From contig UROF01000022.1 of NCBI GenBank assembly GCA_900549475.1, positions 1 to 40,278 of the forward strand: 40,278 nucleotides of DNA, given 5' to 3'. The notes under the pieces were generated by a model. That model was not told the origin of the DNA. It saw nothing but the letters and a program-made list of their open reading frames with translations, and did not search any database. The position numbers were made by a program, and so were the translations under genes. Each line of letters opens with the position of its first letter. Positions within the stretch are counted from its first letter, which is position 1. Shown piece by piece: positions 23,551 through 30,358 of the stretch. The stretch comes from an uncultured Eubacteriales bacterium. Its GTDB lineage: Bacteria > Bacillota > Clostridia > Oscillospirales > Oscillospiraceae.

Positions 23551-23763
23551 ATGCCCATCGTGGTAAATCTGGACGTGATGCTGGCCAAACGGAAGATGTC
23601 TTTGAGCCAGCTGTCGGAGCAGGTGGACGTGACGCTGGCGAATCTCTCCATCCTGAAAACCAACAAGGCCAGGGCGGTGCGGTTTTCCACCCTGGAGGCC
23701 ATCTGCCGGGCCCTGGACTGCCAGCCTGGAGATATCCTGGAGTATCTGCCGGAGGAAACATAG
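23551..23763 (+). CDS. YozG-like Xre transcriptional regulator
   Basis: A 70-residue single-domain helix-turn-helix protein (MPIVVNLDVMLAKRKMSL; recognition region SEQVDVTLANLSILKTNKAR; CRALDCQPGDILEYLPEE). This compact Cro/C1-type family (YozG-like) is normally coded next to DUF2975 proteins, and the pair probably forms a regulator/membrane-partner unit controlling its own operon (inference). SD GAGGGGGA lies 6 nt before ATG 23551. Confidence 0.9.
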   Translation: MPIVVNLDVMLAKRKMSLSQLSEQVDVTLANLSILKTNKARAVRFSTLEAICRALDCQPGDILEYLPEET

Positions 23764-23816
23764 GAGAGCGGCTGTGCGCGAAGCGGCGTATATGGCCCGG
23801 TGAAGGAGGAATATGG

Positions 23817-24260
23817 ATGAAGAGACTGCCGTTTTGGTTGTTGATGTTTCTGCTTTCTTGGGTGAATGGGTTGATTTTTTTCCAGCTGACCTTTGCCGTC
23901 ATGAGGCGGGGGATACCAGATGTGGACAATCAGGGGGCGCTGCTGATGATTCCTCTATTCTGGATCGCGGCGGCCATCGTTCTTGTCCTTCTCAACATAA
24001 TCACGCTTGTGGATGGGCGGCATATCCCAAAGGACGCCGGAGTCGATCCCATGGCCGCCTTCCGTTTTGCAGGCCTGAGAGGGCGTGAGATGGCCGGAAG
24101 GGTGGTTTTCCTGGCTATTACTGCGATTTTAGTGTATCTTGCGCTTCACTTTGACCACCATGCGAGGGTCCTGTCTGCTGCCTACGCCATAACCGGAGGG
24201 GTGCTGCTGATCCTGCTCTACGGTTGGCGGAGTGCGTCCATGAAAAGGCGGTGCAGATGA
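23817..24260 (+). CDS. Unrecognised four-helix membrane protein
   Basis: A 147-residue hydrophobic protein with segments at about 5-28, 40-65, 95-112 and 118-137 and a basic end (SASMKRRCR). I do not recognise a family. A mid-loop VDGRHIPKDAGVDPMAAF is the only polar region. ATG 23817 lies 7 nt after AAGGAGG; the ATG at 23813 opens a different, GC-shadow frame. Its stop overlaps the next gene's ATG (ATGA, 24257-24260), so translation is coupled. It follows the DUF2975/Xre pair by 53 nt and is probably in the same operon. Confidence 0.7.
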   Translation: MKRLPFWLLMFLLSWVNGLIFFQLTFAVMRRGIPDVDNQGALLMIPLFWIAAAIVLVLLNIITLVDGRHIPKDAGVDPMAAFRFAGLRGREMAGRVVFLAITAILVYLALHFDHHARVLSAAYAITGGVLLILLYGWRSASMKRRCR

Positions 24261-24742
24261 TGATGAAGAAAACGGTGCGGCGGAAGTGGAAAGCCTGGCT
24301 TTTGGCTGGCCTGGGTGCGGTGCTGCTCACTGGCTGTGCCATGTTCCCGGATGACGCTATGACTATCAGCCTCAATTGGGGGATCGATCTGCCCAAAGGA
24401 TATACGGTGGTCTATGAGACGGATACCGGCGCCAGCTTTGGCGGCGATGGCCTGCGCTGCCATGTATTTACCTGGCAGGACGGCAGTGCCCTGGAGGACC
24501 TGCTGCCCTGGTCGGACGGGGATGAAGAGGGCATTGCCCTGGCCAAAGAGATTTTGACAGAACTGAATGTGCCGGAGGAGGATTGGCCGCCTTTCGAGCT
24601 GGATGTACCGGAGGACTGGCCGGACACCTCTGCCTGCTTGAGCTGGCATGGCAATATCCGGGAGGAGGACCCCCGGGACCAGCTGGTGATCCTGCATGTT
24701 CCTGAGAGCGCGAGCCTGTGGGTGCTGGAGTTCTTTGTGTAA
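24257..24742 (+). CDS. Putative lipoprotein of unknown function
   Basis: A 161-residue exported protein with a lipoprotein signal: basic start (MMMKKTVRRKWK), hydrophobic stretch and lipobox LLTGC with Cys27 as lipidation site. The mature part is acidic (many Asp, Glu and Trp: DDAMTISLNWGIDLPKG, EEDWPPFELDVPEDWPD) and ends in a beta-like hydrophobic strand LWVLEFFV. No known domain recognised. The start is the first of three consecutive ATGs, chosen for the ATGA overlap with the upstream stop. It belongs to the envelope-protein series in this operon. Confidence 0.7.
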   Translation: MMMKKTVRRKWKAWLLAGLGAVLLTGCAMFPDDAMTISLNWGIDLPKGYTVVYETDTGASFGGDGLRCHVFTWQDGSALEDLLPWSDGDEEGIALAKEILTELNVPEEDWPPFELDVPEDWPDTSACLSWHGNIREEDPRDQLVILHVPESASLWVLEFFV

Positions 24743-24762
24743 CAAAAATAGGGGAGGGAGCC

Positions 24763-25230
24763 ATGAAAAAGCGAAAAAGGCTTGTTCTGGGAGGCCTGGG
24801 GGCCGTCTTGGCGCTTCTGCTGGCGTTAGGGATCTGGTGGCTCCGGGGCGGCCCTCGGCTGTGGACCCAGCGCCAATTTGAATCCCACCAGAGGGCCTTT
24901 GCGGAAACAGCGGCAGCCGCGCTGGCAGAGGAGCCCTGGAAGGATGTCCCCGGCGTCAGGAATGTGAACGTATGGACCAAAGAGGGGGCAGAGGACGTGC
25001 TGGTGCTGGTGGCGGATTTCACTACGGGGGGCTGGGGCCTGGGCTCCTCCACCCGCTACTGGGGAGTGTATTACACCACCGATGGCCAGCCCGCCGGCTT
25101 CCAGGGGACGGACATGGAGCTGACGGAGGATGCCTCCGGCCAGTACTCCTGGCAGGAACCGGGAGGCGACAATTCTTACCAGACCTGGCAATTGGGTGAG
25201 GGCTGGTACGGCTACCTCATGGAATTTTAA
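24763..25230 (+). CDS. Unrecognised membrane-anchored extracytoplasmic protein
   Basis: A 155-residue protein with a single N-terminal membrane anchor (about residues 6-26, after KKRKR) and an outside domain rich in Gly, Trp and Tyr (TTGGWGLGSSTRYWGVYYTT, PGGDNSYQTWQLGEGWYGYL). No cysteine lipobox. I recognise no family; the aromatic/Gly beta pattern could be a small beta-sandwich. SD GGGAGGGAG precedes ATG 24763. It is the last gene before a strong terminator, closing the DUF2975 operon. Confidence 0.7.
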   Translation: MKKRKRLVLGGLGAVLALLLALGIWWLRGGPRLWTQRQFESHQRAFAETAAAALAEEPWKDVPGVRNVNVWTKEGAEDVLVLVADFTTGGWGLGSSTRYWGVYYTTDGQPAGFQGTDMELTEDASGQYSWQEPGGDNSYQTWQLGEGWYGYLMEF

Positions 25231-25237
25231 CAGAAAA

Positions 25238-25276
25238 GGAGCCGGGCACGCGGATTTGCGTGCCCGGCTCCTTTTT
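25238..25276 (+). terminator. Strong intrinsic terminator of the DUF2975 operon
   Basis: GGAGCCGGGCACGC (25238-25251) and GCGTGCCCGGCTCC (25258-25271) form a perfect 14-bp stem, 6-nt loop, then TTTTT. Confidence 0.97.
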
Positions 25277-25313
25277 GACGTTCGGCTTTCATGTTCGGCT
25301 GACGGCAGGGCTC

Positions 25314-25471
25314 ACGGGGCGCTGCCCCGTACCCCGCAAACCTTTGAAAAGGTTTGATCCAAACTTTTCCTGGGGATGAACCTGTTTTGTCCCCATAGCA
25401 AAGATAAGCGAAACAAAGTTTCGCGCAAAAGTTTTCTTTTGCATCCTTTTCTTTTTCAAAAGAAAAGGATG
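25314..25471 (+). repeat. Modular multi-hairpin intergenic repeat, copy B
   Basis: Same order as copy A: ACGGGGC/GCCCCGT; AAACCTTT-ga-AAAGGTTT plus GATCCAAACTTTT; a different middle stem (TGGGGA/TCCCCA); GCGAAAC-aaa-GTTTCGC; GCAAAAG-tttt-CTTTTGC; and an end hairpin ATCCTTTTC/GAAAAGGAT. It lies between convergent genes and probably adds termination in both directions. Confidence 0.87.
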
Positions 25472-25491
25472 ACTGTGCGCCTAGGATAGTA

Positions 25492-26286
25492 TTACCGCGG
25501 CTCCAGGGCGGAGTGGAGCTTATCGGTGATAGCGCCCTGGAAGAGGGAAGTGGAGTGGCCGTGGAGGGTCTCCAGGCCGCCGGCAGCCATCCGGGGATCG
25601 ATCTGTCCGCCCATAAAGAGGTCCATATCCAAAATGAACTTGACTTCCGTATCCTGAGGGGCATTGGGAATATTCTTCTTGACCATACCCGGTCCGGCAT
25701 GGATCTTGGCCCGGCAGGTACTGTCCAGATTGAACTCCACATCTACAGAGCACTTCTGGGTACGGCTCTCGTCCACATCCTCCTCTGCCAGGATACCCAG
25801 ATAGGGAGCGGCGATCAGTTCCCGCCAGGGCTCACTTTCCAGATCCAGAGCCTTCCGGGAGAGGATATTGACGTATCTGAGACCAATGCGCTCGAAGAAA
25901 GCGGGCTGATAGATACGGATGAACTGGGCCAGGGGCAGATCGAAGTGCTTGCCGAAGTCCTCCCAGCCGGGATAGGCCACAGTGGAGAGGGAAATGAAGT
26001 TGCTGGTGAGGTTCAGCTTCCACTTGCCGTCGGCAGAGATGAAATTGTAATTGGTGATGGGCTGTGCCTGCTCCAGCTTGGCGGCGGGGGTACCCAGGCC
26101 GGTGATCTTGGGGGCGGGCTGCTCCTGCTTGGCGGCATAGCGGGGGAACATGGAACGAATGGCATCCTGGAAATCCACCGGCTCCCGGGCGCCAATGGAC
26201 AAAATGGCGGGGAAGCGGAGCTGACAGATCACCTCTGCCAGCTGGGCCTTATCGTAGTGAACGCGGGGACTGTTGGAATACAGCAT
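25492..26286 (-). CDS. TIGR04255 family protein
   Basis: A 264-residue soluble protein of a sporadically distributed family of unknown function (TIGR04255). The diagnostic N-terminal region is YDKAQLAEVICQLRFPAIL, followed by RYAAKQEQPAP, and a central FERIGLRYVNILSRKA typical of the family. Relatives are often near defence or mobile loci, but there is nothing of that kind here. SD AGGAGGG precedes ATG; a consensus promoter is present, divergent from the MBOAT gene. Role unknown. Confidence 0.85.
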   Translation of the reverse strand: MLYSNSPRVHYDKAQLAEVICQLRFPAILSIGAREPVDFQDAIRSMFPRYAAKQEQPAPKITGLGTPAAKLEQAQPITNYNFISADGKWKLNLTSNFISLSTVAYPGWEDFGKHFDLPLAQFIRIYQPAFFERIGLRYVNILSRKALDLESEPWRELIAAPYLGILAEEDVDESRTQKCSVDVEFNLDSTCRAKIHAGPGMVKKNIPNAPQDTEVKFILDMDLFMGGQIDPRMAAGGLETLHGHSTSLFQGAITDKLHSALEPR

Positions 26287-26315
26287 GGAGAAGCCCTCCT
26301 AAAAATGTTTTCCTT

Positions 26316-26344
26316 ATTGTATATCCACAGCAGCGAAATGTCAA
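26316..26344 (-). promoter_or_regulatory. Promoter of the TIGR04255 gene
   Basis: On the minus strand TTGACA (26339-26344), 17-bp spacer, TACAAT (26316-26321). Confidence 0.88.
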
Positions 26345-26368
26345 ATGGAGACAATATCCGCACCTGGA

Positions 26369-26397
26369 TTGACAAATGAATAAGATAGTGCTACACT
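26369..26397 (+). promoter_or_regulatory. Promoter of the MBOAT-DHHW operon
   Basis: TTGACA (26369-26374), 17-bp spacer, TACACT (26392-26397). Back-to-back with the TIGR04255 promoter, 25 bp between the -35 boxes. Confidence 0.88.
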
Positions 26398-26436
26398 TGT
26401 AGACCAACAAGAGGATGTCTGTTAGGAGAAAACACT

Positions 26437-27810
26437 ATGGTCTTTTCGTCTGCGGAATTTTTGTTCCTGTTTCTGCCCTGTACCCTTCTGATCTACTACA
26501 ATCCTGTGTTTCGCGGCAGGAAGTTCCGCAACGTATTTCTCCTGCTGGTATCCCTCTTTTTCTACGCCTGGGGGGAGCAGGTGTACGTACTGCTCCTGTT
26601 GGCCTCCATTGCCGTCAACTGGTGGCTGGGCTGCCGGGTGGAGCCGGGGAAGAGCCGCCGCCGGTTTTTCCTGTGGACGGCAGTGGTGGTAAATCTGCTG
26701 GGACTGTTTGTATTCAAGTATCTGGGATTTGTCTGCCGGAACCTGGCGGCGCTGGGACTGCCGGTGCCGGAGGTGGAGCTGGCTCTTCCCATTGGCATTT
26801 CCTTCTACACCTTCCAGGCCATGAGCTATGTCGTTGATGTCTACCGGGGCAGATCTCCGGCCCAGCGCAGCGTGCTGGATGTGGGGCTCTATGTGGCATT
26901 TTTCCCCCAGCTGATTGCCGGACCTATTGTCCGCTATGAGACCATCGCCGCGGAGATCCATGGACGGCAGGAGTCCTGGGATGATTTCTGTGCCGGGGTA
27001 CCCCGGTTTATCCAGGGCCTGGGCAAAAAGGTGATCCTGGCCAACAATATGGCTATCATTGCCGACGCTTCCTTTGACTACCTGACGGCACTGTCGGTGC
27101 CTATGGCATGGCTGGGAGCGGTGGCCTATGCCCTGCAGATCTATTTCGACTTCTCCGGCTACAGCGATATGGCCATTGGCCTGGGCCGGATGTTTGGTTT
27201 TCACTTCCTGGAAAACTTTGATAGGCCCTATCTGGCGGTGTCTGTCACCGACTTCTGGCGGCGGTGGCATATCTCCCTGTCCACCTGGTTCAGGGACTAT
27301 GTCTACATCCCCCTGGGCGGCAACCGGGTGGGGCCCCGGCGGCATCTGCTGAACCTGCTGGCGGTGTGGCTTCTCACCGGGATCTGGCACGGGGCGGACT
27401 GGGCCTTTATTTTCTGGGGATTGGGATATTTCCTGCTGCTGATGGCGGAGAAATACGGCCATATCGACCGGAAACTGGGTTTTCTCCGCCGACCCTGGAC
27501 CTTGTTCTGGGTACTGATGCTGTGGGTACTGTTCCGGGCGGAGGACCTGGGAAAGGCGGGGCAGTATTTTGCCGCCATGTTCACTGGTGGTCGGGGAGAC
27601 TGGCGGGATTTCACCTACTACTTCTCCAACATGAAGGCCTATCTGGCGGCGGCGGTGGTCTGCTGCCTGCCGCTGGAGGGGCTGTGGAAAAAGCTTCCGG
27701 AAGCCTGGCGGGATCGGGCGGCGTCGGCGGGAACAGTGGCGCTGATGCTGGTACTGGTGACCTACGTGGTGGGCAGCACCTATAACCCCTTTATTTACTT
27801 CAACTTCTGA
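26437..27810 (+). CDS. MBOAT-family O-acyltransferase (AlgI/DltB-like)
   Basis: A 457-residue polytopic membrane enzyme that moves acyl groups, usually acetyl, across the membrane onto surface polymers. About ten hydrophobic segments are visible. Family hallmarks are FSSAEFLFLFLP at the start, ALPIGISFYTFQAMSYVVDVYRG (split by membrane position), FFPQLIAGPIVRYE, FDFSGYSDMAIGLGRMFG, FWRRWHISLSTWFRDYVYIP (first conserved His) and LTGIWHGADWAFIFWG (catalytic His). ATG 26437 follows TAGGAGA. The following DHHW gene, 14 nt on, is the usual partner (AlgJ/AlgX-like role), so the pair probably acetylates a cell-wall or capsular polymer; the polymer is unknown. Confidence 0.95.
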   Translation: MVFSSAEFLFLFLPCTLLIYYNPVFRGRKFRNVFLLLVSLFFYAWGEQVYVLLLLASIAVNWWLGCRVEPGKSRRRFFLWTAVVVNLLGLFVFKYLGFVCRNLAALGLPVPEVELALPIGISFYTFQAMSYVVDVYRGRSPAQRSVLDVGLYVAFFPQLIAGPIVRYETIAAEIHGRQESWDDFCAGVPRFIQGLGKKVILANNMAIIADASFDYLTALSVPMAWLGAVAYALQIYFDFSGYSDMAIGLGRMFGFHFLENFDRPYLAVSVTDFWRRWHISLSTWFRDYVYIPLGGNRVGPRRHLLNLLAVWLLTGIWHGADWAFIFWGLGYFLLLMAEKYGHIDRKLGFLRRPWTLFWVLMLWVLFRAEDLGKAGQYFAAMFTGGRGDWRDFTYYFSNMKAYLAAAVVCCLPLEGLWKKLPEAWRDRAASAGTVALMLVLVTYVVGSTYNPFIYFNF

Positions 27811-27824
27811 CAGGAGGCGGCGGA

Positions 27825-29030
27825 ATGAGACGGACAAAAACAGTCACAGCGGTGTGCTTTCTGTTGATACTGGCGGCCTGCCTGCTGACGGTGCTGGCCG
27901 GAGCGGCGGGGGTGGCCCTGGGGCGTAAGCGGCCGGTGGCGGTAAGCGGCTACCAGGGGGAGATCACCTATACCGGTGTGATGAAGTGGTTCAAGGACAC
28001 CTGTCAGGCTTTCTGCACCACGGAGCTCCCGGGCCGGGAGAAGCTGATGGAGATCAACGCATCGTTGAATCGGGCGGCAGGGAAGTGGATCTTTGAGAAT
28101 ACGGAACCGGAGGTGGTCCGGCTGGAAAACGGCTACCTGGAAAGTACCGGCAATTTCTATTATTATTCCACCCGTCCGGATGAGACGGTAGCGGACTTTT
28201 CCCAGTGGGTGGCGGAGACTTTAGGCTGCCCTTATCTCTACATCCAGGCCCCGGCCAAGCTCTGTGCCCGGGATCAGGACCAGATGCTGCCCCTGCCGGA
28301 GATGACCAACGCCAATGAGGAGACGGACTGGCTGCTGGAACGTCTGGCGGAGCTGGGGGTGGATACGCTGGACTTGCGGGAGAGCCTCCACGAGGATGGT
28401 CTGGACCACTACGACTGCTTCTACGTGACAGATCACCACTGGACCATGGACACTGGCCTGTGGGCTGCCGGGGTCATGGCGGAGGAGCTGGGGGAGCGGT
28501 ACGGTCTCTCCCTGGATCTGGCGCCGCTGGACCCGGAAAAATATGAGCGGCGGGTGTGGGAGGACGCTTTCCTGGGCTCCCAGGGCCGGAAGGTGACCCT
28601 GGGCTATGCCCAGCCCGAGGATTTTATCCTGCCGGTACCTACCTTTGAGACAGATCTCCGGCTGACGGTGCCGCCCTGGGGAAGCGACTTCTCCGGGGGC
28701 TTTGAGATCCTCTACAATGAGAGCGCTATCCGCTCACCCAGCTACTATACCAGCAACAGCTATGGCGCAGTGCTGATGGGGGACTGCCCCTATGTGGTGG
28801 TGGAGAACCGGGAAAACCCGGATGGCCCTGTGGTGGCGGTACTGCGGGAGTCCTTTGCCATCGGTCCGGGGCCCTACCTGTCCCTGGCGGCAGGAGAAGT
28901 ACACTTCATCGACGCCCGGTACTATGAGGGGAGCGTCAAGGCCCTGCTGGAGGAGATCCAGCCGGACGTGGTGGTATCCCTGCTGAATGCCCAGTGCCAG
29001 GTGGACGGCTACTTTGGCCTGGTCGACTAA
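27825..29030 (+). CDS. DHHW family protein, partner of MBOAT acyltransferase
   Basis: A 401-residue protein anchored by an N-terminal membrane helix (about residues 7-28), with the rest outside. It carries the name motif DHHW in FYVTDHHWTMDTGLWAAGVM (about residues 205-208), part of an SGNH-like acyl-handling site, and FSQWVAETLGCPYLYIQAP and the conserved MGDCPYVVVE/LRESFAIGPGPYL region near the end. DHHW proteins accept the acyl group from the MBOAT partner and deliver it to the polymer (known for AlgJ/AlgX-type systems; inferred here). SD GGAGG is 8 nt before ATG. Transcription ends at the terminator just past the stop. Confidence 0.9.
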   Translation: MRRTKTVTAVCFLLILAACLLTVLAGAAGVALGRKRPVAVSGYQGEITYTGVMKWFKDTCQAFCTTELPGREKLMEINASLNRAAGKWIFENTEPEVVRLENGYLESTGNFYYYSTRPDETVADFSQWVAETLGCPYLYIQAPAKLCARDQDQMLPLPEMTNANEETDWLLERLAELGVDTLDLRESLHEDGLDHYDCFYVTDHHWTMDTGLWAAGVMAEELGERYGLSLDLAPLDPEKYERRVWEDAFLGSQGRKVTLGYAQPEDFILPVPTFETDLRLTVPPWGSDFSGGFEILYNESAIRSPSYYTSNSYGAVLMGDCPYVVVENRENPDGPVVAVLRESFAIGPGPYLSLAAGEVHFIDARYYEGSVKALLEEIQPDVVVSLLNAQCQVDGYFGLVD

Positions 29031-29035
29031 AAAGC

Positions 29036-29068
29036 AAAAGCCCGCATCCAGAAGGATGCGGGCTTTTT
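29036..29068. terminator. Bidirectional terminator
   Basis: AAAAGCCCGCATCC (29036-29049) pairs with GGATGCGGGCTTTT (29054-29067) around a 4-nt loop, with T-run on the + strand and A-run giving T on the minus strand. Shared by the DHHW gene and the convergent ferredoxin gene. Confidence 0.95.
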
Positions 29069-29094
29069 TGCTTCCGTTTGCTTTCGCGGACAGG

Positions 29095-29484
29095 TTACTT
29101 CTCCTCCACGGAGAGGATGCCCATGGGGCAGGCCTTGGCGCAGATACCGCAGGCAATGCACTTGCTGGCCTTGCCCACCTCGGGGGACAGGACCATCACA
29201 TGCATGGGGCAGGCTTCCACGCACTTGCCGCAGCCGACGCACTTTTTCTTGTCGATCATGTACACGCCCTTGGCGTTCTGGCTGATAGCCTCCTCGGGGC
29301 AGACCCGGGCACATTTGCCGCACATGATGCAGCTCATGACCTTGGGCTCGCCGTCGGGCTTGGCGGTGATGCGGATGCAGCTGAGATCGGGATCGAACTT
29401 CTTATAAAAGGCTTCGGAGCAGGCCATGACGCAGGACAGGCAGGCCTTGCAGGGGTATTCTTTGCTGACCACTAGCTTTTTCAT
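29095..29484 (-). CDS. Four-cluster [4Fe-4S] ferredoxin, CooF/HycB-like
   Basis: A 129-residue electron-transfer protein with sixteen cysteines in four sets: CKACLSCVMAC (residues 12-22), CIMCGKCARVCP, CVGCGKCVEACP and CIACGICAKACP, enough for four [4Fe-4S] clusters. This arrangement resembles CooF, the iron-sulfur partner of carbon monoxide dehydrogenase, and HycB/HydN-type proteins. Lying next to cooS in divergent layout with a shared operator type, it is probably the electron acceptor or donor of CODH (inference). No signal peptide, so cytoplasmic. SD is weak (GGAGG about 13 nt before ATG). Confidence 0.85.
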   Translation of the reverse strand: MKKLVVSKEYPCKACLSCVMACSEAFYKKFDPDLSCIRITAKPDGEPKVMSCIMCGKCARVCPEEAISQNAKGVYMIDKKKCVGCGKCVEACPMHVMVLSPEVGKASKCIACGICAKACPMGILSVEEK

Positions 29485-29522
29485 AGGGGGAAAGCCTCCA
29501 ATACTTGAATTGTTCCGCCATT

Positions 29523-29551
29523 ATCCTACCAGATAGATTGTTATTTTGCAA
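29523..29551 (-). promoter_or_regulatory. Promoter of the ferredoxin gene
   Basis: On the minus strand TTGCAA (29546-29551), 17-bp spacer ending TGG, TAGGAT (29523-29528). A moderate promoter; the -35 lies inside the Rex-like operator. Confidence 0.6.
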
Positions 29552-29555
29552 ACAA
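29538..29555. promoter_or_regulatory. Rex-like operator overlapping ferredoxin promoter
   Basis: TTGTTATTTTGCAAACAA matches the clostridial Rex pattern TTGTTA-N6-TAACAA at 11 of 12 fixed positions and covers the -35 box. Rex represses when NADH is low relative to NAD+; control here is inferred from sequence only. Confidence 0.55.
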
Positions 29556-29591
29556 TATTTTTGCTTTATTCTTACTTACTTTGGACATCTT

Positions 29592-29622
29592 CCCGCCGGG
29601 GATCACCGCTATCCCCGGCGGG
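29592..29622 (+). promoter_or_regulatory. GC palindrome abutting the csoR promoter
   Basis: CCCGCCGGGGAT (29592-29603) and ATCCCCGGCGGG (29611-29622) form a perfect 12-bp inverted repeat ending 4 bp before the -35 box. It lies upstream of the transcription start and has no gene to terminate on either strand, so a protein-binding site is more plausible. The G/C tracts resemble CsoR/RcnR-family operators. Confidence 0.4.
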
Positions 29623-29625
29623 GGC

Positions 29626-29654
29626 TTGTTTTCCCGGGAAAGTGCTGATATAAT
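29626..29654 (+). promoter_or_regulatory. Promoter of the CsoR-family regulator gene
   Basis: TTGTTT (29626-29631), 17-bp spacer, TATAAT (29649-29654). In the 5' UTR GCCGCAG (29665-29671) and CTGCGGC (29683-29689) can pair to a small hairpin before the SD. Confidence 0.82.
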
Positions 29655-29719
29655 GGCTCATATCGCCGCAGTTCCCTATTTTCTGCGGCAGAAGAAATTC
29701 GGAAAAGGAGGTGCCTGCC

Positions 29720-30082
29720 ATGTGCACGGATGTCCAGGAAAAGCAGGATGTGATGGAGATGAGCCATCAGGAGATGCACGAGCGCGGTATCCCCCATGAG
29801 CATAGTCATGGACATGTCCACAGCCACCAGCACACCCGGGCAGTAGTCAACCGTCTGGCCCGGGCTATCGGCCACCTGGAGCGGGTAAAGGCCATGGTGG
29901 AGGAGGGGCGGGACTGCTCCGAGGTGCTCATCCAGCTGGCTGCTGTGCGCAGCGCCCTGAACAATACCGGCAAGGTGATCCTGAAAGACCACCTGGAGCA
30001 CTGTATTGTGGAGGCGGTGGAGAACCATGACCGGGAGACCATCGACGAGCTCAACCGGGCCATCGAGCAGTTTGTAAAATAG
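29720..30082 (+). CDS. CsoR/InrS-type metal-sensing repressor with His-rich N-terminus
   Basis: A 120-residue all-helical DUF156 regulator that releases DNA when it binds metal. The N-terminal 38 residues are metal-binding in appearance, with HEHSHGHVHSHQH at 26-38. The canonical ligands are Cys66 (GRDC), His91 and Cys95 (DHLEHC). His34 lies exactly 32 residues before Cys66, the spacing of the fourth ligand in the nickel sensor InrS and in RcnR, so the set reads His-Cys-His-Cys as in InrS. Copper sensing (CsoR, Cys-His-Cys) remains possible. ATG 29720 is set by AAAGGAGGT, 7 nt upstream. Its place beside the nickel enzymes CODH and ACS favours nickel. Confidence 0.88.
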   Translation: MCTDVQEKQDVMEMSHQEMHERGIPHEHSHGHVHSHQHTRAVVNRLARAIGHLERVKAMVEEGRDCSEVLIQLAAVRSALNNTGKVILKDHLEHCIVEAVENHDRETIDELNRAIEQFVK

Positions 30083-30187
30083 ACAGGAAATATCCATAAA
30101 TAAGCTGCATATTTTGGAATATGAAAAATGACGGTGTATTTTGCCGCCATTTGTGCATGTATACGAATTTTGACAAACCGGTCACAG

Positions 30188-30234
30188 GCAAGGTCAAAAT
30201 CCCCCGGAGGGGGGATTTTTGCCCTTGCTTTTTT
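30188..30234 (+). terminator. Terminator of the csoR-type gene
   Basis: GCAAGG and AAAATCCCCC pair with GGGGGATTTT and CCTTGC around a short loop, followed by TTTTTT. The terminator's 3' arm overlaps the -35 box of the cooS promoter, so upstream transcription ends exactly where cooS transcription starts. Confidence 0.9.
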
Positions 30235-30253
30235 GCGCTTTTTTTGTTACAAT
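30225..30253 (+). promoter_or_regulatory. Promoter of the cooS-cooC-acsB operon
   Basis: TTGCTT (30225-30230), 17-bp spacer, TACAAT (30248-30253). The predicted start is about 30260, just before the Rex-like palindrome. Confidence 0.75.
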
Positions 30254-30262
30254 AACTAGGAT

Positions 30263-30286
30263 GCATTGTTAAAATTGTAACGATGC
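30263..30286. promoter_or_regulatory. Rex-like operator at the cooS transcription start
   Basis: TTGTTA-aaattg-TAACGA (30266-30283) fits TTGTTA-N6-TAACAA at 11 of 12 positions and extends as a palindrome GCATTGTTA/TAACGATGC with one mismatch. It sits at about +6, where a bound repressor would block RNA polymerase. Confidence 0.6.
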
Positions 30287-30358
30287 ACATTCAAGAGAAA
30301 AATTCCCGAGAGAAAGGAGCAAAGAAAACACAGCTATTGTGTTTTCCCCATTCCGACC

